The notes under the pieces: model-generated
What the model saw: the letters and a program-made list of their open reading frames with translations, nothing else
The model's database searches: none
Told to the model about the DNA's origin: nothing
Position numbers and translations under genes: made by a program
Assembly (NCBI RefSeq): GCF_024764775.1
Contig: NZ_JALIGC010000037.1
Coordinates: 62,001 to 126,000 of the forward strand
Direction of reading: 5' to 3'
From: Scandinavium manionii
GTDB lineage: Bacteria; Pseudomonadota; Gammaproteobacteria; Enterobacterales; Enterobacteriaceae
DNA: 64,000 bases
Shown: in pieces, positions 27,247-40,037 of the stretch
Numbering within the stretch: the first letter of the stretch is position 1
Layout: each line of letters opens with the position of its first letter

Positions 27247-28428
27247 TTACTTCATTCGTACTTTTGTCGCGACCAGCAGCGCGGTAAACAGCATCAGCGT
27301 GCCGGATAACATCAGCGGAGACAGCAGACCGAAATGGTCCAGTGCCACGCCGCCCACGGCAGCACCACAGGTGTTGGCCAGCTGAATCACCGCCACCTGA
27401 ATGGAACCGGCTTTTTCGGCCTGGTCAGACAGCGAGCGGGTGATCCACGTTGACCAGCCGACCGGCACCAGCGCAAAGGCAAAGCCCCAGATAACCGCCA
27501 CCGACGCGGCCACGACTTTCTCACTTCCCCACAGGATAAGCACCGCGGCGCTAAGTGCGAGGATTAATGGCGCGCAGGCCAGGGCCATTTTCACCGAACG
27601 CTTGAGGATCACCGCTGACAGCGAGGTGCCAACGAAACTGGCAATCCCGAAGCTCAGCAGCACCAGCGTCAGGCCATCGACATCAAAGCCCGCGAGGGAC
27701 ATAAATACCGGACGAATGTAGGTAAAGAACGCGAACTGCCCGGCAAATGCCATGAAAATCGCTGTCATACCCGCCATCACACCAGGGCGTTTTAATAGCC
27801 CGAACATATTTGCCTTCTGTCCGGTTTCACCCGGCAGCGAAGGCAGCGCCTTCCAGACCCACACCACGCACAGCAGGCCCATTATCGCCGCGCCGTTAAA
27901 GACGTTACGCCAGCCGATAATGCCGCCTAAAAAGCTGCCGAGCGGGGCAGCAATCACCAGCGCGATGGAGACCGCGCCAAAAATCACCGATAACGCTTTC
28001 GGTACCAGTCGCGCGGGTACCAGACGCATAGTGAGCGACGCAGACATCGCCCAGAAGCCGCCGAGCGCCAGACCCAGACAGGCACGGCCAAGCAGTAACA
28101 GGCTAAAGCTAGAGGCAAAAGACACCAGCAGGCAGGAGAGCGTCAGGAGTACGGAGAACAGGATGACAATGTAGCGGCGGTCGGTGCGGCCAATCACGTG
28201 GGTGACAAACAGGCTGGCGAACATCGCCACGAACGCGGTGGTTGTTACCGATTGCCCGGCGACGCCTTCGGTAATTCCGAGCTCATGAGCCATCGGCGTC
28301 AGCAGGCTAACCGGTAGAAATTCAACGGTAATCAGGCAGGCAACGCAAAACGCCACGGCAAAAACCGCAGACCAGTTTGGACGCATTAACGTCTCACTGC
28401 GGGAAAGATTTTCAGTATATTCGCTCAT
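27247..28428 (-). CDS. nepI: Purine ribonucleoside efflux pump NepI
   Basis: A 393-residue MFS transporter with twelve helices, near-identical in pattern to K-12 NepI ([15 protein letters not shown] near the N-terminus, [18 protein letters not shown] in TM4). K-12 NepI exports inosine and guanosine and some purine analogues. It lies about 2 kb from the xanthine permease gene xanP, as in K-12, so purine transport genes are grouped here. Confidence 0.93.
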   Translation of the reverse strand: MSEYTENLSRSETLMRPNWSAVFAVAFCVACLITVEFLPVSLLTPMAHELGITEGVAGQSVTTTAFVAMFASLFVTHVIGRTDRRYIVILFSVLLTLSCLLVSFASSFSLLLLGRACLGLALGGFWAMSASLTMRLVPARLVPKALSVIFGAVSIALVIAAPLGSFLGGIIGWRNVFNGAAIMGLLCVVWVWKALPSLPGETGQKANMFGLLKRPGVMAGMTAIFMAFAGQFAFFTYIRPVFMSLAGFDVDGLTLVLLSFGIASFVGTSLSAVILKRSVKMALACAPLILALSAAVLILWGSEKVVAASVAVIWGFAFALVPVGWSTWITRSLSDQAEKAGSIQVAVIQLANTCGAAVGGVALDHFGLLSPLMLSGTLMLFTALLVATKVRMK

Positions 28429-28543
28429 GGGAACCTGCGCATATTGGGTGGGAAAGTTGCGCAGTGTAACATTTTGTTTGTGACGTATTTAACGTTTTGG
28501 CAACTATAGCAGCGTTCCCTCTTCCTTGAGGGAGAGGGTGAAA

Positions 28544-30286
28544 TTACTGCGCCGGAGGTGAAACAGGCGTGGGTGCAGCTTCCGTTGGCGCTGGCACCAC
28601 TGGCTGCGCCGTGCTCACTTCGCCATTGCTCATCGTCTGTGTCACTTCCTGTTTTGACATATTTACCGCATGCAGCTGGGCGTTGACCGTCGGTTTTAAC
28701 GGCGCGTTAGCCTGCACGCTGCCGCTGGCACGCAGCTGAAGATTACCGTCGCCGCCAATCGGCAATACCGGCCAGCCCCACTGTTGAAGAATATCCAGCG
28801 GCACGCCGCGTCCGTTCAGGTTGATAGCTGTCTGGCGCTGTGGCTGCTGAGACACCGCCCCGCTTGCTTCAATTATCCCTTTCTCTGTAAACGCGCTCAG
28901 TTCAGTGATATTCACCGTCGACCCATTCGCCGCCAGCTTCAAAGAAGGACGACGCACGTCCACGCGATTAAAGGTCGCGGCCGCCGCATTCAGCGCCGCG
29001 TTACCGCGCCACACGCCCCAGCTGCCGTTTTTCGCCACCTGCAGGTTATCGCCGTAGCCGTCCAGCGACGTGATTTGCCACGGGAACGCCGGGTCGATGT
29101 CGATAACCAGGTTACGACTGGCGGTGAATTTACTCAGGGTCACGCTTTGCAGCCAGACAGGCAGCGGGTCCATCCAAAGCTTTTTCCAGTTTTCCGGCAG
29201 TGTGTATTCCAGTCCTGCGATGGCAGTGTCGTCGAGCACCAGCGCGTTGCCGTTGCGTAACCAGTTGCCGGATGTGCGCACCATTCCGCCTTCCCAGCGC
29301 GAGGTAAACTGGCGCAGCGCCACGCCCTGCGGCGAAAACGCGGCGTTAAAAATAGGGTCGATTAGGTGCAGCGAGCCATAAATAAATTCGTCGGCGTTCA
29401 TCGACAGACGCCCGCCGTCACTATTCCAGCCGCCGTTTCTTAAGGTGAGATCGCGCAGGCTGAGGTCCAGATCGGCAATCGCCCAGTCCGGGCCTTGCAG
29501 GCGCGCGTCGGTCATTTCCAGTGAGCCGATGGTCAGTGACGGCACGGTGGTTAGCGGCGCGAAGAAATCGGTCAGCGATTTGTCGCTCTGCATACGGATG
29601 TCGGTCAGGCGCAGGCTATCGACCAGCCAGCTGCCGTCGGCGTTACGTTTGGCGTTACCGGTCAGCGAGCCACGCGCGATATCAGCACCCAGAGTGCTAA
29701 GCGTCACCACGCCGTTATCGATATTGCCCTGCACCAGGACGTTGGTCGCAGGAAGGTCATTGAGGGTCATCGAGCCCGCGCTCATCTGAATTTGCGCCTG
29801 CTTCCCGAGCACGTTGCCCGCTTCCGGCAGCCACGGCGACACGCCGCCGGTCACGCGCTGGGCGCTGAGATCCCAGTTGGTTTCCGGGCTGTTCAACGCC
29901 ATATTGCTGAGTTGCAACGTATCGGCTTCGAACGGGAACGGCGCGGCGGACGGCGACAGGTTCAGGGTACCGTCCTGCAACGTAATGGTGTCGGCGTGCA
30001 GCGGGTCGGTGAGCTGACGACTACTCAGGCCAATATCAACCGTTTTGGCAACCAGCGTGGCGGGTTTTCCATCGCGACCAAAAGTGACATTTTTAAGCAG
30101 GATGTGAGACGGCGAGGAAAAACGATGGTCCATCGCGTCGAAAACGATGTGGTATTGCGAATTACTGGAAATCCAGCCGCTGACTTCGCGCGCGCCCCAG
30201 CGCGTTTGCAGCAAAAAGTAAAACACCAGCACGACCAACAGCAGCGCAATAAGCAGCCAGAGCAACAGCTTCCCGATAAATTTCAT
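28544..30286 (-). CDS. yicH: AsmA-family inner-membrane protein YicH
   Basis: A 580-residue AsmA-like protein, one of the bridge-like lipid-transfer family that links inner and outer membranes. It has an N-terminal transmembrane anchor (about residues 5-28) and a long periplasmic beta-rich region, ending in a Pro/Ala-rich tail. The start at 30286 (M-K-F-I-G-K) is chosen over 30310 because the anchor begins there. Slightly longer than K-12 YicH because of the C-terminal tail. Role in phospholipid transport is by family. Confidence 0.9.
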   Translation of the reverse strand: MKFIGKLLLWLLIALLLVVLVFYFLLQTRWGAREVSGWISSNSQYHIVFDAMDHRFSSPSHILLKNVTFGRDGKPATLVAKTVDIGLSSRQLTDPLHADTITLQDGTLNLSPSAAPFPFEADTLQLSNMALNSPETNWDLSAQRVTGGVSPWLPEAGNVLGKQAQIQMSAGSMTLNDLPATNVLVQGNIDNGVVTLSTLGADIARGSLTGNAKRNADGSWLVDSLRLTDIRMQSDKSLTDFFAPLTTVPSLTIGSLEMTDARLQGPDWAIADLDLSLRDLTLRNGGWNSDGGRLSMNADEFIYGSLHLIDPIFNAAFSPQGVALRQFTSRWEGGMVRTSGNWLRNGNALVLDDTAIAGLEYTLPENWKKLWMDPLPVWLQSVTLSKFTASRNLVIDIDPAFPWQITSLDGYGDNLQVAKNGSWGVWRGNAALNAAAATFNRVDVRRPSLKLAANGSTVNITELSAFTEKGIIEASGAVSQQPQRQTAINLNGRGVPLDILQQWGWPVLPIGGDGNLQLRASGSVQANAPLKPTVNAQLHAVNMSKQEVTQTMSNGEVSTAQPVVPAPTEAAPTPVSPPAQ

Positions 30287-30406
30287 CGTCTTCCATCCAG
30301 TGAAGGGCACATAAAGGAGTTATGCACGATTTGTGCGCAATCCTCAAGGACGGATTCGTTTAATAAGGTTTCACGGCAGCCCCAGAAGAGGCCGCCGTGA
30401 CGGGGA

Positions 30407-31795
30407 TCAGCTCTTTTCGGGCGGGAAAACCAGATTCAGAACAATCGCGGTAATGCCGCCTGCGGCGATACCGGATGAGAGTAAGTTCTTCAGCCAGTCA
30501 GGCGCAAATTGCAGGATCATCGGCTGCTGGGAAACGCCGAGCCCGACGGCTAAAGACAGGGCGATAATCAGGATCGCGCGGCGGTTCAGCGGTTCGCGAG
30601 AGACAATACGCACCCCGGAAGCCGCGATGGTACCGAACATCACCAGCGTCGCGCCGCCGAGAACCGGCTCAGGAATATGCTGTACGAAACCGCTCACCGC
30701 AGGGAACAGGCCGAGCACGATAAGCATCAGCGCCACCACAAAACCGACGTAGCGGCTAGCGACGCCAGTCAGCTGGATAACACCGTTGTTCTGCCCAAAG
30801 CAGGAGTTCGGGAAGGTGTTGAAAATCGCTGATACGCAGGAGTTCAGGCCGTTCGCCAGCACGCCGCCTTTCAGGCGTTTCATATAGATCGGGCCGGAGA
30901 CCGGTTGTTCGGAGACGTCAGACGTTGCCGTAATGTCGCCGATGGTTTCCAGAGAGGTGATCATGAACACCAGCATCAGCGGCAGCAGCAGGTTCCAGTC
31001 GATGCCGAGCCCGTAATAGAGTGGGGTCGGAACCATAATCACCGGGCTGTTGGTCGGTGCGGTTTCAGGCAGCATACCCATAAACCAGGCTGCGGCGTAA
31101 CCGGCCGCCATCGCGATCACCAGCGAGGCAATGCGCAGGTACGGGTTACGCTGGCGGTTAAGAACAATAATGATCGCCAGCACGATACCCGCCAGCAGCA
31201 GGTTTTTCGGTGCGCCGAAAGTGTGGTCGGCCATTGCGGCGTAGCCCCCGCCAATGGAAGTCAGGCCAACCTGAATCAACGACAGGCCAATAATCATTAC
31301 CACCACGCCGGAAACCAGCGGCGTAATTACGCGGCGCGCCAGGTGCAGGACACGGGACAGCGCCATTTCGGTAAAGCTTGCCAGCATCAACGTGCCAAAC
31401 AGCGCCGCCATCATCGTTGGAACATCCGCGCCGCCGGTTTTCAGCGCTGTACCGCCCATAATTAACGGGGCCACGAAGTTAAAGCTGGTGCCCTGAATCG
31501 ACAGCAGTCCGGAGCCAACCGGTCCCCACGCTTTTATTTGAATGACGGATGCGACACCTGAAGCAAACAGCGACATACTGATAATGTGTTGCGTATCTTC
31601 TGCCGGTAAACCGAGCGCCTGGCAAATCAGCAGGGCCGGGGTTATCACCGCGACGAACATCGCCAGCAGGTGCTGGAAAGCGGCGAACAGGGTCTGCGCG
31701 AGCGGTGGGCGGTCTTCGAGGCGGTAGATTAGTTCACTGTTCTGAGATTGCGCAATCGGTTGCGCATTTTCAGCTTCGAGAGTGTTCACTGACAT
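30407..31795 (-). CDS. xanP: Xanthine:H+ permease XanP
   Basis: A 462-residue nucleobase-cation symporter-2 (NAT/NCS2) with 14 expected membrane spans. The NCS2 signature region lies around [17 protein letters not shown], and a T-S-L-E-T-I-G-D segment supplies the conserved Glu. The start at 31795 (M-S-V-N-T-L-E) matches K-12; an ATG at 31855 would overlap the PurR box and is rejected. A consensus PurR site lies 55-70 bp upstream, so purine repression is likely. Confidence 0.94.
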   Translation of the reverse strand: MSVNTLEAENAQPIAQSQNSELIYRLEDRPPLAQTLFAAFQHLLAMFVAVITPALLICQALGLPAEDTQHIISMSLFASGVASVIQIKAWGPVGSGLLSIQGTSFNFVAPLIMGGTALKTGGADVPTMMAALFGTLMLASFTEMALSRVLHLARRVITPLVSGVVVMIIGLSLIQVGLTSIGGGYAAMADHTFGAPKNLLLAGIVLAIIIVLNRQRNPYLRIASLVIAMAAGYAAAWFMGMLPETAPTNSPVIMVPTPLYYGLGIDWNLLLPLMLVFMITSLETIGDITATSDVSEQPVSGPIYMKRLKGGVLANGLNSCVSAIFNTFPNSCFGQNNGVIQLTGVASRYVGFVVALMLIVLGLFPAVSGFVQHIPEPVLGGATLVMFGTIAASGVRIVSREPLNRRAILIIALSLAVGLGVSQQPMILQFAPDWLKNLLSSGIAAGGITAIVLNLVFPPEKS

Positions 31796-31849
31796 TTCAG
31801 AGGCGATCCCGTGGTGGAAAAGGGGGGATTTTAGCGGACTGCCAGGCAA

Positions 31850-31865
31850 AAGCAAACGGTTGCTT
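31850..31865. promoter_or_regulatory. PurR operator upstream of xanP
   Basis: AAGCAAACGGTTGCTT matches the PurR pattern ANGCAANCGNTTNCNT at every fixed position and is nearly palindromic. It is in the xanP-gltS divergent region, 55 bp from the xanP start and over 200 bp from gltS, so xanP is the expected target. Confidence 0.85.
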
Positions 31866-32068
31866 CCAATATATTAAGGAAGCATAACTACTCAGTTTTT
31901 TATGCTGTTTTTGCACGTTTTGTCGCAAATTTCACCGCTCCTGACATTTTTCTCTGTCATTTTTCACTGTGTTTTGCGTAAAATCCGGCTCCTGCTAATA
32001 ACGATGAGAACATTCACTACAGGTATTCACGTCGCTAAAATTGGATTATGCGCTAACAAGGAGCTTCT

Positions 32069-33271
32069 ATGTTTCATCTCGATACGCTATCGACGCTTGT
32101 TGCGGCAACGCTGGTGTTGCTGTTAGGACGCAAACTTGTCCATACCGTCCCCCTCTTCAAGAAATACACAATCCCTGAACCCGTCGCAGGTGGTCTGCTG
32201 GCTGCGCTGGCACTGCTGGTGCTGAAAAAGAGCATGGGCTGGGAAATCGATTTCGATATGAGCCTGAAAGACCCGCTGATGATGGCCTTCTTTGCCACCA
32301 TTGGCCTGAACGCCAATCTTGCGAGCCTGCGCACCGGCGGCAAAGTGGTCGGCACGTTCCTGATTGTGGTGGTAGGGCTGCTGCTGATGCAGAACGCCAT
32401 CGGGATTGGTATGGCGAAAATGCTGGGGCTGGACCCGCTGATGGGCCTGTTGGCCGGTTCGATTACGCTTTCCGGTGGTCATGGCACCGGTGCGGCCTGG
32501 AGTAAGCTGTTCGTCGAACGTTATGGTTTCGCCAATGCCACCGAAGTGGCGATGGCCTGTGCGACCTTTGGTCTGGTGCTGGGTGGCCTGATTGGCGGCC
32601 CGGTGGCGCGTTACCTGGTGAAACACTCCTCTACGCCGGACGGTAAACCGGACGATCTGGAAGTGCCAACGGCGTTCGAAAAGCCAGAAGTGGGTCGCAT
32701 GATCACGTCTTTAGTGCTGATTGAAACCATTGCGCTGATTGCTATCTGTCTTACCGTCGGGAAAATCGTTGCGCAATTGCTGGTGGGCACCACGTTTGAG
32801 CTGCCGACCTTCGTCTGCGTGCTGTTTGTCGGGGTTATCCTCAGCAATGGTCTGGCGGTGCTGGGCTTCTATCGCGTGTTTGAACGCGCGGTATCGGTGC
32901 TCGGGAACGTGTCACTGTCGCTGTTCCTGGCAATGGCGCTGATGAGCCTGAGGCTGTGGGAGCTGGCCTCTCTGGCGCTGCCAATGCTGGCAATTCTGGC
33001 GGTGCAAACCGTAGCGATGGCGCTGTACGCGGTGTTCGTAACCTATCGCATGATGGGCAAAAACTACGACGCAGCAGTGCTGGCGGCGGGTCATTGTGGA
33101 TTTGGTCTGGGGGCGACGCCAACGGCGATTGCCAATATGCAGGCCATCACCGAACGTTTCGGACCGTCGCACATGGCATTCCTGGTGGTGCCAATGGTCG
33201 GCGCATTCTTTATTGATATCGTGAATGCGTTGGTGATCAAGCTGTATCTGTTGCTGCCTATGTTTGCATAG
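32069..33271 (+). CDS. gltS: Sodium/glutamate symporter GltS
   Basis: A 400-residue ESS-family Na+/glutamate symporter with two inverted membrane repeats; each half carries a glycine-rich re-entrant loop (S-I-T-L-S-G-G-H-G-T-G-A and A-A-G-H-C-G-F-G-L-G-A-T-P). AAGGAG lies before the ATG. In K-12 gltS neighbours recG; here the next gene is glpK, on the far side of a shared terminator, marking one edge of a rearranged block. Confidence 0.96.
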   Translation: MFHLDTLSTLVAATLVLLLGRKLVHTVPLFKKYTIPEPVAGGLLAALALLVLKKSMGWEIDFDMSLKDPLMMAFFATIGLNANLASLRTGGKVVGTFLIVVVGLLLMQNAIGIGMAKMLGLDPLMGLLAGSITLSGGHGTGAAWSKLFVERYGFANATEVAMACATFGLVLGGLIGGPVARYLVKHSSTPDGKPDDLEVPTAFEKPEVGRMITSLVLIETIALIAICLTVGKIVAQLLVGTTFELPTFVCVLFVGVILSNGLAVLGFYRVFERAVSVLGNVSLSLFLAMALMSLRLWELASLALPMLAILAVQTVAMALYAVFVTYRMMGKNYDAAVLAAGHCGFGLGATPTAIANMQAITERFGPSHMAFLVVPMVGAFFIDIVNALVIKLYLLLPMFA

Positions 33272-33293
33272 CGATGTGCCATCGGGCAGAAAC

Positions 33294-33326
33294 AAAAAGG
33301 CCGGGGGATAATCCCCGGCCTTTTTT
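33294..33326. terminator. Bidirectional terminator between gltS and glpK
   Basis: GGCCGGGG (33299-33306) pairs with CCCCGGCC (33313-33320); AAAAA precedes and TTTTTT follows, so it can end gltS on the plus strand and glpK on the minus strand. It sits exactly at the gltS/glpK junction that is not found in K-12. Confidence 0.92.
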
Positions 33327-33344
33327 ATGGCTTAACGGTTAAGC

Positions 33345-35721
<2,377 letters not shown>

Positions 35722-36142
35722 GATTGGATCCTGAAGATTCATTGATGGTTATTGTGAACATGGAGGTCGAAGACGACCACGTTGCCATGTAGGCATAGTG
35801 TTAATTTATCGTTAACGAACAAAAACGAGAAATATCGAAATCAAAATCTGTGTGCTGCGTCAATAAAATGAGCGTTTGCGCGCGAAAAAATGCGCGTTAT
35901 GACCCTTGTCAACCTGATGCAAGAATCATTTATTTAACGAATGGATTAACAATTTAAAGGTATATGCGGCGAACGCTCCAGGTATAGCCTGAAAAGTGTT
36001 GCAAACCACGATCTGAGCGCCCTTGCGCTGGACAGGGAGAGCGGCGCTCCATACAATCGGATGCATAGCAGTGCGCTTACTTACGATAAGGCGTCGCCGG
36101 GGTTCCGGGACGAGTTCAACGCCTTGCAAATTCAGGAGAGGT
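35722..36142. promoter_or_regulatory. Divergent control region of glpFK and zapB
   Basis: A 421-bp gene-free region. The glpF-proximal half is AT-rich and holds GlpR-like sites (see 35805-35823; a weaker one around 35826-35843) and a poor CRP-like match near 35850 (TGTG-N7-TCAA). The zapB-proximal half has several GC-rich stretches and ends with AGGAGAGG before the zapB start. I see no further gene. Confidence 0.6.
35805..35823. promoter_or_regulatory. GlpR operator-like site upstream of glpF
   Basis: The palindromic core CGTTAACG (35810-35817) lies within TTGTTCGTTAACGATAAA read on the minus strand, matching the left half and centre of the GlpR consensus (WATKTTCGWTAWCG...). It is 85-100 bp upstream of the glpF start, as expected for repression relieved by glycerol-3-phosphate. 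Confidence 0.7.
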
Positions 36143-36388
36143 ATGACGATGTCATTAGAAGTGTTTGAGAAACTGGAATCCAAAGTACAGCAGGCGATTG
36201 ATACTATCACTCTGCTGCAGATGGAAATTGAAGAGCTGAAAGAGAAGAACAATGCACTGTCGCAGGAAGTGCATAACGCGCAGAACGGTCGTGAAGATCT
36301 GGAGCGTGAAAACAACCAACTGAAAGAACAGCAGCATGGTTGGCAGGAGCGTCTGCAGGCGCTCCTGGGCCGCATGGAAGAAGTCTAA
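36143..36388 (+). CDS. zapB: Cell division protein ZapB
   Basis: An 81-residue, almost entirely coiled-coil protein that stabilises the FtsZ ring through ZapA. Heptads run through the whole length ([12 protein letters not shown]...W-Q-E-R-L-Q-A-L-L). The start M-T-M-S-L-E at 36143 gives the K-12 length and follows AGGAGAGG; an upstream ATG at 36023 is rejected. In K-12 the next genes are rraA and menA; here it is sbp. Confidence 0.96.
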   Translation: MTMSLEVFEKLESKVQQAIDTITLLQMEIEELKEKNNALSQEVHNAQNGREDLERENNQLKEQQHGWQERLQALLGRMEEV

Positions 36389-36398
36389 ATTCCCCCAG

Positions 36399-36422
36399 CA
36401 CCCTTCTTCGGAAGGGTGTTTT
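36399..36422 (+). terminator. zapB terminator
   Basis: CACCCTTC (36399-36406), loop TTCG, GAAGGGTG (36411-36418), then TTTT, 11 nt after the zapB stop. The zapB/sbp junction of the rearranged block lies in the roughly 110 bp after this hairpin. Confidence 0.9.
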
Positions 36423-36534
36423 GCTTTCCCTGCTTTATATCCTCACGTTATAGCCAATCTTTTTTTATTCTTTAATCATCGGTTCTGTTTCTGGCAGGCT
36501 ACGCTCATCACACCACCACAAATGAGAGCGGTCG

Positions 36535-37524
36535 ATGAACAAATTAGGCCTCGGGTTAACGCTTCTGCTGGCATCTGCTGGCGTTCTGGCAAAAGATATT
36601 CAGCTTCTGAACGTATCGTACGATCCAACACGCGAGCTGTACGACAACTACAACAAAGCATTCAGCGCTTACTGGAAAAAACAAACCGGCGACAACGTGG
36701 TGATTCGTCAGTCGCATGGCGGTTCCGGTAAGCAGGCGACGTCAATTATCAACGGTATTGAGGCCGATGTGGCGACCCTGGCGTTGGCCTATGACGTGGA
36801 TGCCATTGCTGCTCGCGGTCGTATCGACAAAAATTGGATCAAACGTCTGCCGGACAACTCCGCGCCGTACACCTCGACCATCGTGTTCCTGGTGCGCAAA
36901 GGCAACCCGAAACAAATTCACGACTGGAATGACCTGGTGAAGCCGGGCCTGTCGGTGATTACGCCGAACCCGAAAAGCTCCGGCGGCGCGCGCTGGAACT
37001 ATCTGGCGGCGTGGGGCTACGCTCTGCATCACAACAACAACGACCAGGCCAAAGCTCAGGACTTTGTGAAAGCGCTGTATAAGAACGTGGAGGTGCTGGA
37101 TTCCGGTGCTCGTGGCTCGACCAACACCTTCGTTGAACGCGGGATCGGCGACGTGCTGATTGCCTGGGAAAACGAAGCGCTGCTGGCGACCAACGAACTG
37201 GGCAAAGACAAGTTCGAAATTGTCACCCCGAGCGAATCTATCCTGGCTGAGCCGACCGTTTCCGTGGTCGACAAAGTGGTGGATAAGAAAGGAACGCGTC
37301 CGGTTGCCGAAGCGTATCTGAAGTACCTGTATTCCCCGGAAGGTCAGGATATCGTGGCGAAAAACTATTATCGTCCACGTGACCCGGCTGTGGCGAAAAA
37401 ATACGAATCCGAGTTCCCGAAACTGAAACTGTTTACCATCGACCAGGAATTTGGCGGCTGGGCAAAAGCGCAGAAAGATCACTTCTCCAACGGCGGGACG
37501 TTTGACCAAATCAGTCAGCGTTAA
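36535..37524 (+). CDS. sbp: Periplasmic sulfate-binding protein
   Basis: A 329-residue substrate-binding protein for the CysUWA sulfate/thiosulfate ABC importer. Signal peptide at residues 1-19 (cleaved before [11 protein letters not shown]). The sulfate-contacting loops include [15 protein letters not shown] and [10 protein letters not shown]. Expression under CysB/Cbl control is expected by homology; I did not find a certain site in the 146 bp upstream. Followed by a terminator. Confidence 0.96.
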   Translation: MNKLGLGLTLLLASAGVLAKDIQLLNVSYDPTRELYDNYNKAFSAYWKKQTGDNVVIRQSHGGSGKQATSIINGIEADVATLALAYDVDAIAARGRIDKNWIKRLPDNSAPYTSTIVFLVRKGNPKQIHDWNDLVKPGLSVITPNPKSSGGARWNYLAAWGYALHHNNNDQAKAQDFVKALYKNVEVLDSGARGSTNTFVERGIGDVLIAWENEALLATNELGKDKFEIVTPSESILAEPTVSVVDKVVDKKGTRPVAEAYLKYLYSPEGQDIVAKNYYRPRDPAVAKKYESEFPKLKLFTIDQEFGGWAKAQKDHFSNGGTFDQISQR

Positions 37525-37538
37525 CGGCGTTAAACATA

Positions 37539-37560
37539 ACGGCCCTGCGGGGTCGTTTTT
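37539..37560 (+). terminator. sbp terminator
   Basis: ACGGCCC (37539-37545) pairs with GGGTCGT (37550-37556) around TGCG, followed by TTTT, 15 nt after the sbp stop. Confidence 0.8.
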
Positions 37561-37617
37561 CTTTGGTCATCTTTTTGCGCTACCCTTTCGCTTCAGAGCT
37601 TTTACAGGGACCGAAAA

Positions 37618-38373
37618 ATGAAGCGCATCAAATATCTGATTTTGACAGGGGTTATCGTGCTGGTCGGTGCGGCCGCAGGCGGCTGGTACTGGCTGCATGC
37701 CGGCAATCCGGATGCCTTACGCCACTTCGTTATCGACCAGTGCGTGCCTCATCAACAGGAGAGCCAGTCTCCGGCCCCGTGCGCTTCGGTGAACCTGAAG
37801 GGCGGCTATGTGTTATTCAAGGATCGTAATGGCCCGTTGCAATATCTGTTGATGCCGACGTACCGGATTAATGGCACCGAAAGCCCGCTATTGCTGAATC
37901 CTCACACCCCCAACTTTTTCTGGCAGGCCTGGCAAAACCGTCAGGTAATGAGCGCTCGTCACGGTTCGCCGGTGCCGGATTCCGCCGTGTCGCTGACTAT
38001 AAACTCGCGTACCGGGCGCACGCAGAATCATTTTCATATCCATATTTCCTGCCTGCGGCCTGATGTACGCGAGCAGCTGAATAACAGCATGGAGTCGATT
38101 AGCTCTCGCTGGCTGCCGCTGCCTGGTGGATTGCGCCACCATCAATATCTGGCTCGTCGTGTGACAGAAACGGAGCTGGCACAGAAAAGCCCGTTCCTGA
38201 TGCTGGCTGAAGAAGTACCGGAAGCCGGTGACCATATGGGGCGATTTGCGCTGGCGATGGTGCAGCAGAGTGACGGCACATTTGTCCTGCTGGCGACTGA
38301 ACGCGATCTGCTTACGCTAAACCGGGCGTCGGCGGAGGAAATCCAGGATCACCGTTGCGGCATCCTGCGGTAA
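37618..38373 (+). CDS. cdh: CDP-diacylglycerol pyrophosphatase
   Basis: A 251-residue membrane-anchored hydrolase that splits CDP-diacylglycerol into CMP and phosphatidate. One N-terminal transmembrane segment (about residues 6-24); the periplasmic or membrane-surface domain carries a HIT-like H-F-H-I-H-I motif (near residue 140). Length matches K-12 Cdh. It is convergent with tpiA across a terminator. Confidence 0.94.
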   Translation: MKRIKYLILTGVIVLVGAAAGGWYWLHAGNPDALRHFVIDQCVPHQQESQSPAPCASVNLKGGYVLFKDRNGPLQYLLMPTYRINGTESPLLLNPHTPNFFWQAWQNRQVMSARHGSPVPDSAVSLTINSRTGRTQNHFHIHISCLRPDVREQLNNSMESISSRWLPLPGGLRHHQYLARRVTETELAQKSPFLMLAEEVPEAGDHMGRFALAMVQQSDGTFVLLATERDLLTLNRASAEEIQDHRCGILR

Positions 38374-38390
38374 GGCGTGATGAACCATAA

Positions 38391-38421
38391 AAAAGCCCGG
38401 TGACGATGATGCCGACCGGGC
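38391..38421 (-). terminator. tpiA terminator
   Basis: GCCCGGT pairs with ACCGGGC (38395-38401 and 38415-38421); on the minus strand TTTTTT follows, 25 nt after the tpiA stop. It may also stop cdh transcription in part. Confidence 0.85.
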
Positions 38422-38445
38422 CTGATATTCAGCGCTAAGAAGCGA

Positions 38446-39213
38446 TTAAGCCTGTTTAGCGGCTTCAGCTGCTTTAACGATAACGGCGAAAGCGTCAGCT
38501 TTCAGAGAGGCACCGCCAACCAGCGCGCCGTCAATGTCCGGCTGGGTGAACAGTTCAGCAGCGTTAGATGCGTTTACGGAACCGCCGTACTGAATGATAA
38601 CTTGCTCAGCCACTTTCGCGTCTGCTTTAGCAATGTGATCACGGATGAATTTGTGAACTGCCTGAGCCTGCGCAGGAGTTGCAGATTTGCCAGTACCAAT
38701 TGCCCATACTGGTTCGTAAGCGATAACCACACCTTCGAATGCTGCTGCGCCCTGAGTTTTCAGCACTGCGTCGATCTGACGTGCACAAACTTCTTCAGTT
38801 TTGCCTGCTTCGTTTTCTGCTTCGGTTTCACCGATGCACAGAACCGGTACCAGACCCTGCTCTTTCAGCACGGCGAATTTCTTGGCGATCAGTTCGTCAG
38901 ATTCTTTGTGGTAAGTACGACGCTCAGAGTGACCGATGATGATGTATTTCGCACCGATATCTTTCAGCATTTCCGCAGAGGTTTCACCAGTGAATGCGCC
39001 GGACAGGTTCAGGTCAACGTTCTGCGCGCCCACGATGATGTGGCTGCCACCAGCGGCACGAATGGCCAGGTCGAGGTACATTTCCGGCGGCGCGATAGCA
39101 ACGCCACAACCGGTTACGCCACTCAGCTCTGTACGCAGGTTAGCAACCAGCTCGTTTACCATGTGGCGGCTGCCGTTCAGTTTCCAGTTACCCATCACTA
39201 AAGGATGTCGCAT
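38446..39213 (-). CDS. tpiA: Triosephosphate isomerase
   Basis: A 255-residue TIM-barrel enzyme interconverting dihydroxyacetone phosphate and glyceraldehyde-3-phosphate. Catalytic residues: Lys in G-N-W-K-L-N-G, His in G-H-S-E-R-R, Glu in Y-E-P-V-W-A-I-G; phosphate loop G-G-S-V-N. Codon use is highly biased, as expected for a glycolytic gene. It links the glp genes on either side (GlpK and GlpX) to central metabolism. Confidence 0.98.
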   Translation of the reverse strand: MRHPLVMGNWKLNGSRHMVNELVANLRTELSGVTGCGVAIAPPEMYLDLAIRAAGGSHIIVGAQNVDLNLSGAFTGETSAEMLKDIGAKYIIIGHSERRTYHKESDELIAKKFAVLKEQGLVPVLCIGETEAENEAGKTEEVCARQIDAVLKTQGAAAFEGVVIAYEPVWAIGTGKSATPAQAQAVHKFIRDHIAKADAKVAEQVIIQYGGSVNASNAAELFTQPDIDGALVGGASLKADAFAVIVKAAEAAKQA

Positions 39214-39322
39214 TTGAATTCTCCACGCTACTTAAGCGAATTAAGGAAGATGGCCACCCCTCAGGGCAGCATGGTCTGTGAAACAGTATAGAGATTCGGC
39301 GCTGGAAAGGCTTTGCTTTTTG

Positions 39323-39922
39323 TCATTTATTGTTGCTTTCGAGCGTCTCAGCCAGGGCCAGCTTAATCGGTTCAACAGCGAAGGTCAGACCCTTTTCGCC
39401 GTTATCTGCGACCACATAGCGAAGCGCCCCTTCACTGCTGGTGTAGTAGCGTTTGTTCTTTCCGGCGGAAAGGAGTTTCTGCAGTTTTTGCCGGCTTTGC
39501 GCTTTGGTAATCGCAGGAGTGAAGACGCGCAAAACCGCGCCCATATATTCCAGCGCTTTCTCTTTGGCCGCTTTTTGTTCCGGCCCCTGAATCGGTAGCC
39601 AGGTTATCTGCATCGATTTAATCTTTAGCGTGCCGCGCTCAAGTGCCGTAGAGGCGTACAGATTTTCATTAATTTTGCTGGCGGCACGAGTGAGGGTCAG
39701 CTGATCGCGGCTGGTGGTGATGGAGTGGAATTCGTTCAGCGCGAGTGCCGGATTATCGGCGTTAAACTTCTCACGAAACTGGCTAATGGACAGATCAAAC
39801 GTCGGCGAACCCGAGAGCAGGTAAGGCGCGGTGGTGGATTCGCCCGTTTCAGCCGACAGCGCTTTTTGGCCGACAGTCACTGCTGTAAGCCCAATCAAAC
39901 ACAAAGTCAGCCATTTCGTCAT
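39323..39922 (-). CDS. yiiQ: DUF1454 periplasmic protein YiiQ
   Basis: A 199-residue protein with an N-terminal signal peptide (cut near L-S-A-E-T). The mature part matches K-12 YiiQ closely (A-P-Y-L-L-S-G-S-P-T-F-D-L-S-I-S-Q-F-R, A-S-K-I-N-E-N-L-Y-A-S-T-A-L-E-R-G-T-L). The ATG at 39922 is preferred over a GTG at 39931 because AGGTGG is then correctly spaced and the length equals K-12. Function unknown. Confidence 0.9.
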   Translation of the reverse strand: MTKWLTLCLIGLTAVTVGQKALSAETGESTTAPYLLSGSPTFDLSISQFREKFNADNPALALNEFHSITTSRDQLTLTRAASKINENLYASTALERGTLKIKSMQITWLPIQGPEQKAAKEKALEYMGAVLRVFTPAITKAQSRQKLQKLLSAGKNKRYYTSSEGALRYVVADNGEKGLTFAVEPIKLALAETLESNNK

Positions 39923-40037
39923 GTACACCACCTAAGATTTTTTCCTGGGGATGATTAAAACGGTAAACCGCCCCGCTTGTCAAAAAGAGACCACTTCAGG
40001 GTAAACTACGCGGCATGACGATGATAAGGAATTTTCC

